A stretch of 19,516 nt of DNA from CAJGBR01 sp045637425 (lineage in GTDB: Bacteria; Bacteroidota; Bacteroidia; Bacteroidales; Rikenellaceae). Below are positions 7,585 to 15,723 of the stretch, in pieces (the stretch's first letter is position 1; every line of letters begins with the position of its first letter). The stretch spans positions 1 to 19,516 of the forward strand of contig JAZTZL010000018.1 of NCBI GenBank assembly GCA_045637425.1. Reading direction: 5' to 3'. The notes beneath the pieces were generated by a model that did no database searches, was not told the origin of the DNA, and saw only the letters and a program-made list of their open reading frames with translations. Both the position numbers and the translations under genes were made by a program.

Positions 7585-8991
7585 ATGTCAGGCACACCTT
7601 TGGATAAACCGATTTTCAGAAAGTTGGGAGAGGCTGCAGACAGGCTCGGAGTTGAGGCGTATGTTGTCGGAGGATATGTCAGAGATTACTTCCTGCATCG
7701 CCCCTGCACTGATATTGACGTGGTAGTCGTGGGGAGCGGAATAGAATTGGCGAAGGAGATTGCCCGACAGGTAAAGACAAATGTATCCATATTCAAGAGT
7801 TTCGGCACTGCGATGTTGAGATGCGATGGCTGGGAGGTCGAGTTTGTCGGTGCGAGAAAGGAGTCCTATCGCAGCGATTCGCGTAAGCCAATTGTTGAAA
7901 ACGGAACTCTTGAAGATGACCAACTCCGTCGCGATTTTACTATTAATGCTATGGCATTCTGTCTGAATGGTGACCGTTTCGGCGAACTCGTGGATCCATT
8001 TGATGGAATGGCAGATTTGGCGAAGTGTACAATTCGTACCCCGTGTGATCCTGATGTTACATTCTCGGACGACCCGTTAAGAATGATTCGTGCTGTCAGA
8101 TTTGCTACTCAGTTGGGTTTTAGGATTGAAAATGAAACATTCGATGCAATTGGCAGGAATGCTGCCCGTCTGAAAATTGTATCTCAAGAGAGAATCGTAA
8201 CCGAACTCAATAAGATAATGATGGCAGAGGTGCCGTCGATAGGGTGGGAACTCTTTGATGCTACGGGGTTGTTGGAGTATATATTCCCGCAGTTGAAAGC
8301 TCTGAAAGGTGTCGAGCGTCGTGCAGGTAAGGCTCATAAGGATAACTTTGTGCATACGATGCGGGTGCTGGATAATCTGGCTCGCAAGTCGGATAAGTTG
8401 TGGTTGCGCTGGGGAGCACTGTTGCACGATATTGCAAAGAGTCAGACCAAGGCATTTGACCCGATTCAAGGGTGGACATTCCACGGTCACGAGTTTTTGG
8501 GGTCGAAGATGGTGGCTACGATTTTCCGCCAGATGAAATTGCCGCTGAACGAACATTTGAAATACGTACAAAAGATAGTTCTGCTGCATATGCGCCCTAT
8601 TGCGCTGACGCAAGAAGAAATTACCGATTCGGCCATTCGACGATTGCTCTTTGAGGCAGGCGACGATATTGATGATTTGATGACGCTTTGTGCTGCGGAT
8701 ATCACCTCTGGCAATGACGATAAGGTGAAACGCTATCTCGAGAACTTTGAGATCGTGAAGACCAAGATGGCCGAGGTAGAGGAGAAAGACCGAATCCGAA
8801 ATTTTCAGCCTCCGATCTCAGGCGACTACATAATGCAGACTTACGGCGTAGCTCCGTGTAGAGAGTTGGGCGTGATAAAGAATGTCATAAAAGATGCCAT
8901 TTTGGAGGGTACGATACCCAATGAGTTCGAGCCTGCTCGTCAGATGATGGAGCAGATGGCTGCAGAGTTTGGCTGGACTAAGATCGAATAA
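7585..8991 (+). CDS. cca: CCA-adding tRNA nucleotidyltransferase with HD domain
   Basis: This class II nucleotidyltransferase adds or repairs the 3' CCA end of tRNA. The N-terminal catalytic head has AYVVGGYVRDYF (25-36) and TDIDVVVVG (42-50) with metal ligands Asp43 and Asp45, then LRRDFTINAMAF (114-125) and DPLRMIRAVRFATQLGF (163-179). After the head, residues of about 250-400 hold an HD phosphohydrolase-like domain: His257, and His281-Asp282 in ALLHDIAK. The 468-residue length fits the Bacteroidota CCA-HD fusion. The sequence alone does not exclude a poly(A) polymerase, but the HD fusion favours tRNA end processing. It is the second gene of the pdxJ operon. Its last 14 bases overlap the 3' end of the opposing MATE gene. 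Confidence 0.9.
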   Translation: MSGTPLDKPIFRKLGEAADRLGVEAYVVGGYVRDYFLHRPCTDIDVVVVGSGIELAKEIARQVKTNVSIFKSFGTAMLRCDGWEVEFVGARKESYRSDSRKPIVENGTLEDDQLRRDFTINAMAFCLNGDRFGELVDPFDGMADLAKCTIRTPCDPDVTFSDDPLRMIRAVRFATQLGFRIENETFDAIGRNAARLKIVSQERIVTELNKIMMAEVPSIGWELFDATGLLEYIFPQLKALKGVERRAGKAHKDNFVHTMRVLDNLARKSDKLWLRWGALLHDIAKSQTKAFDPIQGWTFHGHEFLGSKMVATIFRQMKLPLNEHLKYVQKIVLLHMRPIALTQEEITDSAIRRLLFEAGDDIDDLMTLCAADITSGNDDKVKRYLENFEIVKTKMAEVEEKDRIRNFQPPISGDYIMQTYGVAPCRELGVIKNVIKDAILEGTIPNEFEPARQMMEQMAAEFGWTKIE

Positions 8992-10273
8992 GACGATAGC
9001 CGCGCACCATTGCTGCCTGAACGGCTCCGCGCAGTAGCAGAAAGGTTAAAAATGCAATCCATAGAGCATCGTTACCCAACGATGCTTTTAGTGTATAATA
9101 TAGCAAGAAGAACATTGCAGATGCTATGATTATGGCATCTCGCATCACACGTGTCCGCGTAGCACCTGTCAAAATTCCGTCGTAAATGAACGCAGTGAAA
9201 CTTATAAGTGGTACTGCCAAAATCCACCAAAGAAAATCCCCTGCGAGATTTATAATTTGTTGATTGTTTGTAAATATGGCCAGTGTACCACGCCACGACG
9301 CACCATAAAACAGCGTGAACATAATACCCATAGCCACTCCCCACAACATAAGACATTTGATGCACGTCTTAATCATCGGCATATTTTTATTGCCGACAAA
9401 TCTGCCGATAAGGGATTCTCCTGCATAAGCGAACCCGTCCATTATGTATGAGTATAGCGTAAAGAGTTGCATCAGCAGTGTGTTTACTGCCAGCAGATCG
9501 TTGCCCATACCCGATGATGCCGAGGTGAAAAAGGTGAATACAGCCACAAGACAGAGTGTGCGCAGAAAGATATTTCCATTTACTGAAAAATATAACTTCA
9601 GACTGCTTAGTTGCAATGACTCCCTAATGTTAAAATATTTGGCGAGTTTACGGTAGTATCTCAACCAGAACCCTATGGCAGTGAGCAGTCCGCAGTATTG
9701 CGCCACTACCGTGCTGAGCGCTATGCCCATTACGCCCATATCGAGTCCGAAGACAAACCATACTCCGCAGATGAAGTTTACTGCGCAGACCACCATTGCT
9801 ACGACCATCGGCGAGCGAGGATTCTGCATACCTATGAACCACCCCTTGAATGCGTAGAGTCCGATTGTGGCCGGAGCTGCCCAGATGCGAACAAAGAAAT
9901 ACTCTCGTGCCAACTGCATTACCTCAGGGGAGCCTTGCATCAATCCCAGCGAGAATGCACCAAGTGGTTGTTGTGCGATTAATAGTAGCAGTGCTATGCC
10001 GAGCGCAACGCTGCAACCTCTGACCAGCACCTTCGTAGCCTCGTTCAGGTCGTGTGCGCCGTAAGCCTGTGCTGCGAAACCCGTAGTCCCCATTCGCAAG
10101 AAACCGAAATTCCAATATATAAAGTTAAATATTGCCGAGCCTATGGCGATGGCTCCGAGGTAAATGTCTGCACCCATTCTGCCCGCAATGGCAATATCAA
10201 TCATTCCAACCAGCGGTACAGTTACGTTCGTGATGATGTTTGGCAGCGTTAGTCGCAGGATTTTTCGGTTCAT
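8978..10273 (-). CDS. MATE-family efflux transporter, DinF-like
   Basis: The 431-residue protein is almost entirely hydrophobic, with about 12 predicted membrane helices, the MATE layout. The N-terminal half carries LPNIITNVTVPLVGMIDIAI and a segment ending NFGFLRMGTTGFAAQAYGAHD, close to the DinF subgroup signature (GFLRMGTTG, AQA-G). MATE proteins export cationic drugs or organic compounds using a Na+ or H+ gradient; the substrate here cannot be told from sequence. The start is the ATG at 10273, preceded by AAAAGAG on the minus strand. The upstream hairpin separates it from the aminotransferase gene, and I see no clear -7 box in the short gap. Its 3' end overlaps the CCA transferase gene by 14 bases, tail to tail. 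Confidence 0.92.
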   Translation of the reverse strand: MNRKILRLTLPNIITNVTVPLVGMIDIAIAGRMGADIYLGAIAIGSAIFNFIYWNFGFLRMGTTGFAAQAYGAHDLNEATKVLVRGCSVALGIALLLLIAQQPLGAFSLGLMQGSPEVMQLAREYFFVRIWAAPATIGLYAFKGWFIGMQNPRSPMVVAMVVCAVNFICGVWFVFGLDMGVMGIALSTVVAQYCGLLTAIGFWLRYYRKLAKYFNIRESLQLSSLKLYFSVNGNIFLRTLCLVAVFTFFTSASSGMGNDLLAVNTLLMQLFTLYSYIMDGFAYAGESLIGRFVGNKNMPMIKTCIKCLMLWGVAMGIMFTLFYGASWRGTLAIFTNNQQIINLAGDFLWWILAVPLISFTAFIYDGILTGATRTRVMRDAIIIASAMFFLLYYTLKASLGNDALWIAFLTFLLLRGAVQAAMVRGYRLIRS

Positions 10274-10294
10274 CTCTTTTGGGAGTGATTATAA

Positions 10295-10327
10295 GAAACG
10301 ACACGTCATAGGCTGGCGTGTCGTTTC
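10295..10327 (-). terminator. Hairpin after the aminotransferase gene
   Basis: GAAACGACACG (10295-10305) pairs perfectly with CGTGTCGTTTC (10317-10327), an 11-bp stem with an 11-base loop. On the minus strand it lies 29 bases after the aminotransferase stop and is followed by TTAT, a weak U tract. It is most likely that gene's terminator. Its position just ahead of the MATE start leaves a regulatory leader role possible. Confidence 0.65.
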
Positions 10328-10356
10328 GGATTATTTATACTAAGTGTAGTGTCTGA

Positions 10357-11556
10357 TTATTTAGTACGTCCGGGGTAAACCTTCAGTGCTGCTTCAAGAC
10401 ATTCCATAGCGCCTTTCAGGTCTTCGATCTTCAAAACGTATGCCACGCGAGCTTCGTTTTGACCAGCGCCTGCTGTCGAGTAGAAACCTGAAGCCGGAGC
10501 AATCATTACAGTTTGACCGTTGTACTCAAACTCTTCGAGCAACCATTGTGCGAAGTGGTCTGCATTTTCAACCGGGAACTTAACAACTGCGTAGAATGCA
10601 CCCTTAGGCATCGGGCAGTAAACGCCTTCGATTTTGTTCAATGCGCCAACCAAGAAGTTACGACGAGCTACATACTCTTTTTGAACTTCGTCGAAGTAAG
10701 ATTGCGGAGTGTCGATAGCAGCTTCGCCAGCAACTTGTCCGAGGTACGGAGGGCAGAGACGAGCTTGAGCAATCTTCATTGCAGCAGCGATAACCTCTTT
10801 GTTGCGAGTAATGAGGGCTCCCACTCTCACGCCACACATACTGTAACGTTTAGAAACTGAGTCCATCATAATTACGTTTTGTTCGATACCTTCGAGGTTC
10901 ATTGCTGAGAAGTGTTGAACGCCGTCGTAGCAGAATTCTCTGTAAACTTCGTCAGAGAAGAGGTAGAGGTCATATTTCTTAACAATGTCGCGCAACTGTT
11001 CGAGTTCTTCTTTGCTGTAGATGTAACCTGTCGGGTTGTTCGGGTTACAAATCATAATAGCGCGAGTCTTCGGAGTGATCAGTTTTTCGAACTCTTCGAT
11101 TGAAGGCAGTGCGAAATCGTTATCAATTTTCGATGTGATAGGCTTAACGACAACACCAGTTTGGAATGCGAAAGTGTTGTAGTTTGCGTAGAATGGTTCA
11201 GGGATAATGATTTCGTCACCCGGGTTAAGACATACGCTCATAGCCATAGTGATAGCTTCTGAACCACCTGTTGTGATGATGATATCAGTGTAATCGATAT
11301 CGATACCCACGCTCTTATAGTAGCCTGTCAATTTGCGACGATAGCTTTCAAGACCTGCTGCGTGAGAGTATTCAATCACTTTGTCAGACATATTTTTGAT
11401 TGCTTCCAGAGCGCAATCCGGAGTAACGATATCGGGCTGGCCGATGTTGAGGTGATAAACTTTTACACCACGTTTTTTAGCGGCTTCGGCAAACGGTACG
11501 AGTTTGCGAATCGGAGATGCGGCCATTCCAAGACCTTTTTCTGAAATTACAGGCAT
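10357..11556 (-). CDS. PLP-dependent class I aminotransferase (aspartate aminotransferase-like)
   Basis: The 399-residue protein is a fold-type I PLP aminotransferase. HLNIGQPD (35-42) is the substrate-side N-terminal motif, ITTGGSEAI (94-102) binds the cofactor phosphate, NPNNPTG (171-177) is the conserved loop, SDEVYREF (201-208) holds the ring-binding Asp and Tyr, and SVSKRYSMCGVRVGA (233-247) carries the Schiff-base Lys236. The C-terminal NEARVAYV block contains the conserved substrate-carboxylate Arg. Aspartate or a related amino acid is the likely donor, but substrate range within this group varies and cannot be read from motifs. The gene is transcribed alone from a well-formed promoter, divergent from the flippase gene, and ends at a hairpin. 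Confidence 0.9.
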   Translation of the reverse strand: MPVISEKGLGMAASPIRKLVPFAEAAKKRGVKVYHLNIGQPDIVTPDCALEAIKNMSDKVIEYSHAAGLESYRRKLTGYYKSVGIDIDYTDIIITTGGSEAITMAMSVCLNPGDEIIIPEPFYANYNTFAFQTGVVVKPITSKIDNDFALPSIEEFEKLITPKTRAIMICNPNNPTGYIYSKEELEQLRDIVKKYDLYLFSDEVYREFCYDGVQHFSAMNLEGIEQNVIMMDSVSKRYSMCGVRVGALITRNKEVIAAAMKIAQARLCPPYLGQVAGEAAIDTPQSYFDEVQKEYVARRNFLVGALNKIEGVYCPMPKGAFYAVVKFPVENADHFAQWLLEEFEYNGQTVMIAPASGFYSTAGAGQNEARVAYVLKIEDLKGAMECLEAALKVYPGRTK

Positions 11557-11604
11557 TTTTTCTTTGTTTTATTTAAGTTTAATATAATCGTTCATAATTG
11601 CTTG

Positions 11605-11637
11605 CAAAAGTACACATTTTACTCCGTATTCCGCAAA
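11605..11637 (-). promoter_or_regulatory. Promoter of the aminotransferase gene
   Basis: On the minus strand TTTG (11637-11634) is followed after 21 bases by TACTTTTG (11612-11605). This fits the Bacteroidota -33 TTTG and -7 TAnnTTTG pair at close to the expected spacing, 48 bases before the ATG at 11556. It is the best-formed promoter in the window. Confidence 0.6.
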
Positions 11638-11645
11638 TTTTTTTC

Positions 11646-11653
11646 TACTTTTG
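11646..11653 (+). promoter_or_regulatory. -7 box for the flippase-rnhA operon
   Basis: TACTTTTG matches TAnnTTTG and lies 26 bases before the flippase ATG at 11680. The divergent aminotransferase promoter begins only nine bases to its left, so the two may compete for polymerase. No clear -33 TTTG is seen. Confidence 0.5.
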
Positions 11654-11679
11654 TTCGCTGAAAAATAATTTATTGAGAA

Positions 11680-13164
11680 ATGTTACTAACCAGACTTGCA
11701 AGTCAGACGGCCATATATGGCTTGAGCAGCATTGTTGCTCGGCTGTTGAACTACCTGCTGACGCCCTACTTTACGCGCTTGATGACTCGTGCTGAGTATG
11801 GCGTTGTAACCGATTTTTATGCACTGATTCCGTTTCTGTTGATACTGCTTACAATGGGTATGGAGACGGGATATTTCAAGTTCACAGGTGATGCTGTGGA
11901 CTCATCGGCTAAGCGTCGGGTCTTTGCAACTACGTGGGGCAGTGTGATTTGTGTGAGTCTATTGTTTTTTGCAGCCGCAGTATTGTTCCGTGTGCCACTT
12001 GCAGAGGCGATGGGTTATGCTGACCATACCTCTTATATTACGGTGGTGGCAGCGATTGTGGCTCTTGATGCGATTACGGCCATTCCGTTTGCAAGATTGC
12101 GCGAGCAGAACCGAGCGTTGCGCTACGTTGTAGTGCGGGTATTCTCGGTTGTGATAAATCTGCTGTTGTGCATATTTTTCTATTCTTTTTTGCCTGGTTT
12201 GGCTGAAGGTGGAGGTGAGTTGTGGCAGTTGATGTATATTGAAAACTACGGTGCGGGATATGTATTTGTCGCAAATCTTGTGGCGAGTCTTTTCACTTTT
12301 GTAGTGTTGTTGCCTGCGTGTGACAGAGTAGTGCCTGTGGCTGACAGACGATTGCTGAGTAGGATATTGTTGTATTCGTTGCCATTGCTTATCAGCGGCA
12401 TTGCGGGTACTGCCAACGAGTTCATCGACCGCCAGATGATTAAATACCTTATGCCCGAAGATATTGCTATGGAGGCTTTGGGTATATATGGTGCAGTAGT
12501 CAAAATCGGAGTCTTGATGTTGATGTTCACTCAGATGTATCGTTTGGCTGCTGAACCGTTTTTCTTGTCAGGTTTCAATAAGGAGGATTTTGTCAAGACC
12601 AATGCCGAAGCAATGAAATATTTCATCATTGTGTCGATTTTTATCTATCTGTTCATTACGCTCTTTACAGATGAATTTGCGCTGATTATCGGTTCCGATT
12701 TCCGAGTCGGTATGCACATTTTGCCTACAGTTCTGATTGCTAATATCTTATCGGGAATGGTATTGAATTTGTCATTCTGGTACAAGAAGGTTGGAGCTAC
12801 GCGTTGGGCAATCGTAGTAACGGGCTCGGGACTTGTGTTTACGATTTTGATGAACATCCTTTTGGTGCCCAAGATGGGATATTGGGGAGCTGCCATTGCG
12901 CGTTTGTGCAGCGAGGCTGCGATGGTTGCTGTGAGTCTTTACCTCAATAATAAGTATTGCCCTACGCCTTACGCTTGGCGCACAATATTGATTTACACGC
13001 TAATAGGTGGTGTGTTATATTTTGTGGGCATTTCGGCGGATTCGTTGCACGTTTGGTTGCGTCGCATAGTGGGTGCAGTGCTCTTGTGTGCGTATTGCCT
13101 ATATGTAGTGCGCCGCGAAAAAATTGATGTAGTTTCACTTGTTAAATCACTTGTAAGACGATAG
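11680..13164 (+). CDS. Polysaccharide flippase (Wzx/MOP superfamily)
   Basis: The 494-residue membrane protein has about 12-14 predicted helices and the N-terminal start typical of Wzx-like flippases (RLASQTAIYGLSSIVARLLNY, with a Tyr-Phe-Thr-Arg segment after the first helix). These proteins move undecaprenyl-linked glycans or related lipids to the outer face of the inner membrane. Other MOP-type markers are the EFIDRQMIKYLMP stretch after the midpoint and the WGAAIARLCSEAAM stretch near the penultimate helices. The specific glycan is unknown; there are no glycosyltransferases nearby, so it may serve a general envelope lipid instead of a surface polysaccharide locus. The start is the ATG 26 bases after a -7 box. 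The stop TAG is one base before the rnhA ATG, so the genes are coupled. Confidence 0.88.
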   Translation: MLLTRLASQTAIYGLSSIVARLLNYLLTPYFTRLMTRAEYGVVTDFYALIPFLLILLTMGMETGYFKFTGDAVDSSAKRRVFATTWGSVICVSLLFFAAAVLFRVPLAEAMGYADHTSYITVVAAIVALDAITAIPFARLREQNRALRYVVVRVFSVVINLLLCIFFYSFLPGLAEGGGELWQLMYIENYGAGYVFVANLVASLFTFVVLLPACDRVVPVADRRLLSRILLYSLPLLISGIAGTANEFIDRQMIKYLMPEDIAMEALGIYGAVVKIGVLMLMFTQMYRLAAEPFFLSGFNKEDFVKTNAEAMKYFIIVSIFIYLFITLFTDEFALIIGSDFRVGMHILPTVLIANILSGMVLNLSFWYKKVGATRWAIVVTGSGLVFTILMNILLVPKMGYWGAAIARLCSEAAMVAVSLYLNNKYCPTPYAWRTILIYTLIGGVLYFVGISADSLHVWLRRIVGAVLLCAYCLYVVRREKIDVVSLVKSLVRR

Positions 13165-13165
13165 T

Positions 13166-13618
13166 ATGGCTCAAATTACAATGTATACTGATGGGTCAGC
13201 ACTCGGTAATCCCGGACCAGGCGGATATGGCGTAGTGTTGATGAGTGGTCCGCACCGCAAGGAGATTTCGGCTGGCTACCGACTCACTACGAATAATCGT
13301 ATGGAGTTGCTTGCAGTGATTGTTGGGCTCGAGGCGCTCAAGGCAGACGGTAATGATGTTACGATATATTCTGACTCAAAATATGTAGTTGATTCTGTTT
13401 CTAAGGGTTGGCTGTTTGATTGGGAACGTAAGAATTTCAAAGACCGCAAGAATGATGACCTTTGGCGTAGATTTTTGGCTATCTATCGTCGTCATCGAGT
13501 GCGCTTTGTCTGGATTAAAGGACACGCAGAAAACCCCGAAAACGAACTGTGTGACCGAATGGCCAATGGTTGCGCTCACGGGGCTAATCTATTGACAGAC
13601 GAGGGATATATTCCTTAG
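13166..13618 (+). CDS. rnhA: Ribonuclease HI
   Basis: RNase HI cuts the RNA strand of RNA-DNA hybrids, removing primers and R-loops. The 150 residues match the family length. The four acidic catalytic residues are visible: Asp9 in YTDGSALGNPGPGG, Glu47 in NNRMELLA, Asp70 in IYSDSKYV and Asp130 in ENELCDRMA, plus the active-site loop His120 in WIKGHAENP. Lys and Arg residues at about 88-105 form the basic handle (WERKNFKDRKNDDLW). The ATG is one base after the flippase TAG, so translation is probably coupled although the functions are unrelated. The gene converges on the LRR lipoprotein gene, which ends 18 bases away; no convincing terminator is seen between them. Confidence 0.96.
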   Translation: MAQITMYTDGSALGNPGPGGYGVVLMSGPHRKEISAGYRLTTNNRMELLAVIVGLEALKADGNDVTIYSDSKYVVDSVSKGWLFDWERKNFKDRKNDDLWRRFLAIYRRHRVRFVWIKGHAENPENELCDRMANGCAHGANLLTDEGYIP

Positions 13619-13636
13619 AGTCTAAGTTCAGTTATT

Positions 13637-14476
13637 TTAATTGAAATTATAACCTTCAATCTTATTAGCGTAGTCTTTCCAGCCATTGGCTTTCTTGTAG
13701 GCCTCAACCGACTCCATCGGAACATAAATAACTTTTACAAAATGCCTATTAAAAGGACTACGTCCTAATACAGGCACAAATATCGCACTGCAATAGATAT
13801 ATTCCAATGATGAGCAATAATCAAATGCTGCATCATCAATACTCGTCATACTATTGGGGATAGTAACACTTGTCAATGAGGAGCAACTAACGAATGCAGC
13901 TTCACTAATATTTGTCACACTATTGGGGATAGTAACACTTGTCAATGAGGAGCAACCAGCGAATGCAACTTCACCAATACTTGTTATGCCTTCAGGGATA
14001 GTGTATAATGTATCACCACAACCTATTGCAAATGCTATTAACTTTGCATTTACTACTAATGCTTTATTATCCGCTATTGCAAATTTGCCATAAATCGAAC
14101 TCAAATCTTCACAACCATAGAATGGATTTGCACCAATATTTGTCACGTTATTGGGAATTGTGATACTTGTCAATGAGGAACAACCTTCAAATGCATAATC
14201 ACCTATTGATGTAACACTACGATCAAATTTAATTACACCTTTACCATTTTCGTATGTATTGGATACGATATTGGCGCCAAAGACATCTGTCTTATAAGGA
14301 ATTACTATAGAGCTATCACTTGATGTATACCAAATTTCATTAGCAGGTTGAACTTTTAACGTATCAACTGTCTCAGTTTCTGTTCCACCACCATCTTCGT
14401 CTAAATCATCACTTGATGAACACGAGGCTGCAAACAACATTGCGGCTGCAGTCAAGAAAGAAAAGAATTTTTTCAT
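13637..14476 (-). CDS. BspA-like leucine-rich-repeat surface lipoprotein
   Basis: The protein has 279 residues from the ATG at 14476; an upstream in-frame TTG at 14488 is less likely. The N-terminus is a lipoprotein signal with lipobox FAASC (Cys19) followed by SSSDDLDEDG. Acidic residues just after the lipidated Cys fit the Bacteroidota lipoprotein export signal, so display on the cell surface is likely. Residues of about 85-225 hold BspA-type (LRR_5) repeats of about 23 residues (CSSLTSVTIPNSVTNI and variants). The C-terminal YVPMESVEAY...NGWKDYANKIEGY is the usual BspA end module. BspA proteins often bind host proteins or other bacteria; the ligand here is unknown. It lies 39 bases after the ATP-grasp gene in the same direction, without a visible terminator between. 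It looks more A+T-rich than its neighbours and may be an insertion at the end of that operon. Confidence 0.88.
   Translation of the reverse strand: MKKFFSFLTAAAMLFAASCSSSDDLDEDGGGTETETVDTLKVQPANEIWYTSSDSSIVIPYKTDVFGANIVSNTYENGKGVIKFDRSVTSIGDYAFEGCSSLTSITIPNNVTNIGANPFYGCEDLSSIYGKFAIADNKALVVNAKLIAFAIGCGDTLYTIPEGITSIGEVAFAGCSSLTSVTIPNSVTNISEAAFVSCSSLTSVTIPNSMTSIDDAAFDYCSSLEYIYCSAIFVPVLGRSPFNRHFVKVIYVPMESVEAYKKANGWKDYANKIEGYNFN
13850..13956 (-). repeat. 38-bp direct repeat within the LRR gene
   Basis: The same 38 bases occur at 13850-13887 and 13919-13956, offset by 69 bp, which is exactly one 23-codon LRR unit. More diverged copies follow near 14148. Identity at the DNA level suggests recent unit duplication or conversion, a way to change repeat number in frame. 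Confidence 0.85.
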
Positions 14477-14515
14477 TTTACAAATCAATTTTTAGAACTG
14501 AATTTTATGGTAATC

Positions 14516-15709
14516 TTATTTTTTCACTCCACCGAGTTTTGTTCCTGCAGGTTTCAGAGCAAAGATATTCTGGTCGTAGGTCAGAGTTTTTTGCTGTCTG
14601 TCTTGATTTCGTTTTACGGCAATCTGAACGAGTCTGTCCATCAATTCGTTGAATTTGATACCTGTTGCCTCCCACAGATAGAACGACAACGATCCCGGAA
14701 TAGTATTAATCTCATTTACAAATACTTCGCCCGTAGCCTCGTCGATGATAAAGTCAATGCGAGCTACGCCAGAGCAGCCCAGCGAGTGGAACGTATTTGC
14801 AGTAAGTTGTCTGATTCGCTGAGTAGTAGCCTCATCAAGCGGTGCCGGAATCAGACGTTGTGTAGATGCCATACCCTTTGATTTTGATGATTTCGAGCCG
14901 CCGAGGTATTTGTCTTCGTAACTCAAAATTTTATCGCTTTTGATTGGTTGCTCGCAGACCGAAGTTTCGATGATGCCATTACCACCTAAAGCTGAACAAT
15001 TTATTTCGCACAGTTTTTCGACCAATCGTTCTACAATCATTCGCGCAGAGAACTTTTCGGCAGTAGTTATCGAGTCGATGAGTTCCTCGCGGTTGGCTGC
15101 CGTAGAGATGCCCACGCTCGAGCCGAGGTTTGCAGGTTTTACGATTACCGGATAACCGATTTTGTTTTCGATTTTTGATATCACTGCCTCTCTGTCTGCG
15201 AACCACTCCTTATCTGTGAACCACACAAAGTCCAACACTGGAATACCGTCGCCACGCAGAATCATTTTCATTGTAATCTTGTCCATACCGTTTGCCGAAG
15301 AGAGTACATCGCAACCAGCGTATGGCAGTCCTATTGCCTCAATTACACCTTGAAATACGCCATCTTCTCCATTTGTTCCGTGCAGTACGGGCAGTACGAC
15401 GTCAATTTTTGCAAGTACTTTTCTCTGTTTGCCCAGCAGCGACGAGTGGTCATAATACAACTCATTTGCACCATACAGCGGCAACATATAGACCTTTGTT
15501 ACCTTATCCAACAGAGATTTCATATCTCGGTAATTGTCCACGTTGAGTAGCTCGCTACCACTATACCAATTGCCTTGTTTTGAAATATATACGGGTATGA
15601 TTTCGTATTTGTTTTTGTCCAGGGCACCGATTGCCTGAATTGCTGACAGAATAGATATTTCGTGTTCAACAGATCTGCCGCCGAAGAATACTGCTACGTT
15701 AGTTTTCAT
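14516..15709 (-). CDS. ddl: D-alanine-D-alanine ligase family ATP-grasp enzyme (variant)
   Basis: The 397-residue protein has the Ddl layout: FFGGRSVEHEIS (8-19), HGTNGEDG (110-117), KPANLGSSVG (191-200), an omega-loop Tyr268 in YEDKYLGG, and RIDF...VNEINTIPGS (317-340) with the metal ligands. Ddl joins two D-Ala with ATP for the peptidoglycan stem. Tyr in the omega loop is the form linked to D-Ala rather than D-lactate acceptors. Two oddities set it apart: the motif after NEINT is PGSLSFYLW instead of the usual PGxTxxS, which in classical Ddl contacts the second D-Ala, and it is about 50 residues longer, mostly at the C-terminus after residue 365. It follows the Mur ligase gene by 14 bases. 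It could be the cell's Ddl or a second, specialised ligase. Confidence 0.85.
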   Translation of the reverse strand: MKTNVAVFFGGRSVEHEISILSAIQAIGALDKNKYEIIPVYISKQGNWYSGSELLNVDNYRDMKSLLDKVTKVYMLPLYGANELYYDHSSLLGKQRKVLAKIDVVLPVLHGTNGEDGVFQGVIEAIGLPYAGCDVLSSANGMDKITMKMILRGDGIPVLDFVWFTDKEWFADREAVISKIENKIGYPVIVKPANLGSSVGISTAANREELIDSITTAEKFSARMIVERLVEKLCEINCSALGGNGIIETSVCEQPIKSDKILSYEDKYLGGSKSSKSKGMASTQRLIPAPLDEATTQRIRQLTANTFHSLGCSGVARIDFIIDEATGEVFVNEINTIPGSLSFYLWEATGIKFNELMDRLVQIAVKRNQDRQQKTLTYDQNIFALKPAGTKLGGVKK

Positions 15710-15723
15710 TTTGATTTCTTGAT

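Noticed and set aside
13614..13626. Palindrome CTTAGAGTCTAAG between rnhA and the LRR gene as a terminator
   Set aside because: A six-base stem with a one-base loop and no T run on either side is not a plausible terminator.
13850..14190. Regularly spaced near-identical repeats that look like a CRISPR array
   Set aside because: The 69-bp period equals 23 codons of the LRR unit, the repeats are in frame in a clear lipoprotein gene, and the intervening sequences are themselves diverged repeat units. No cas genes are present.
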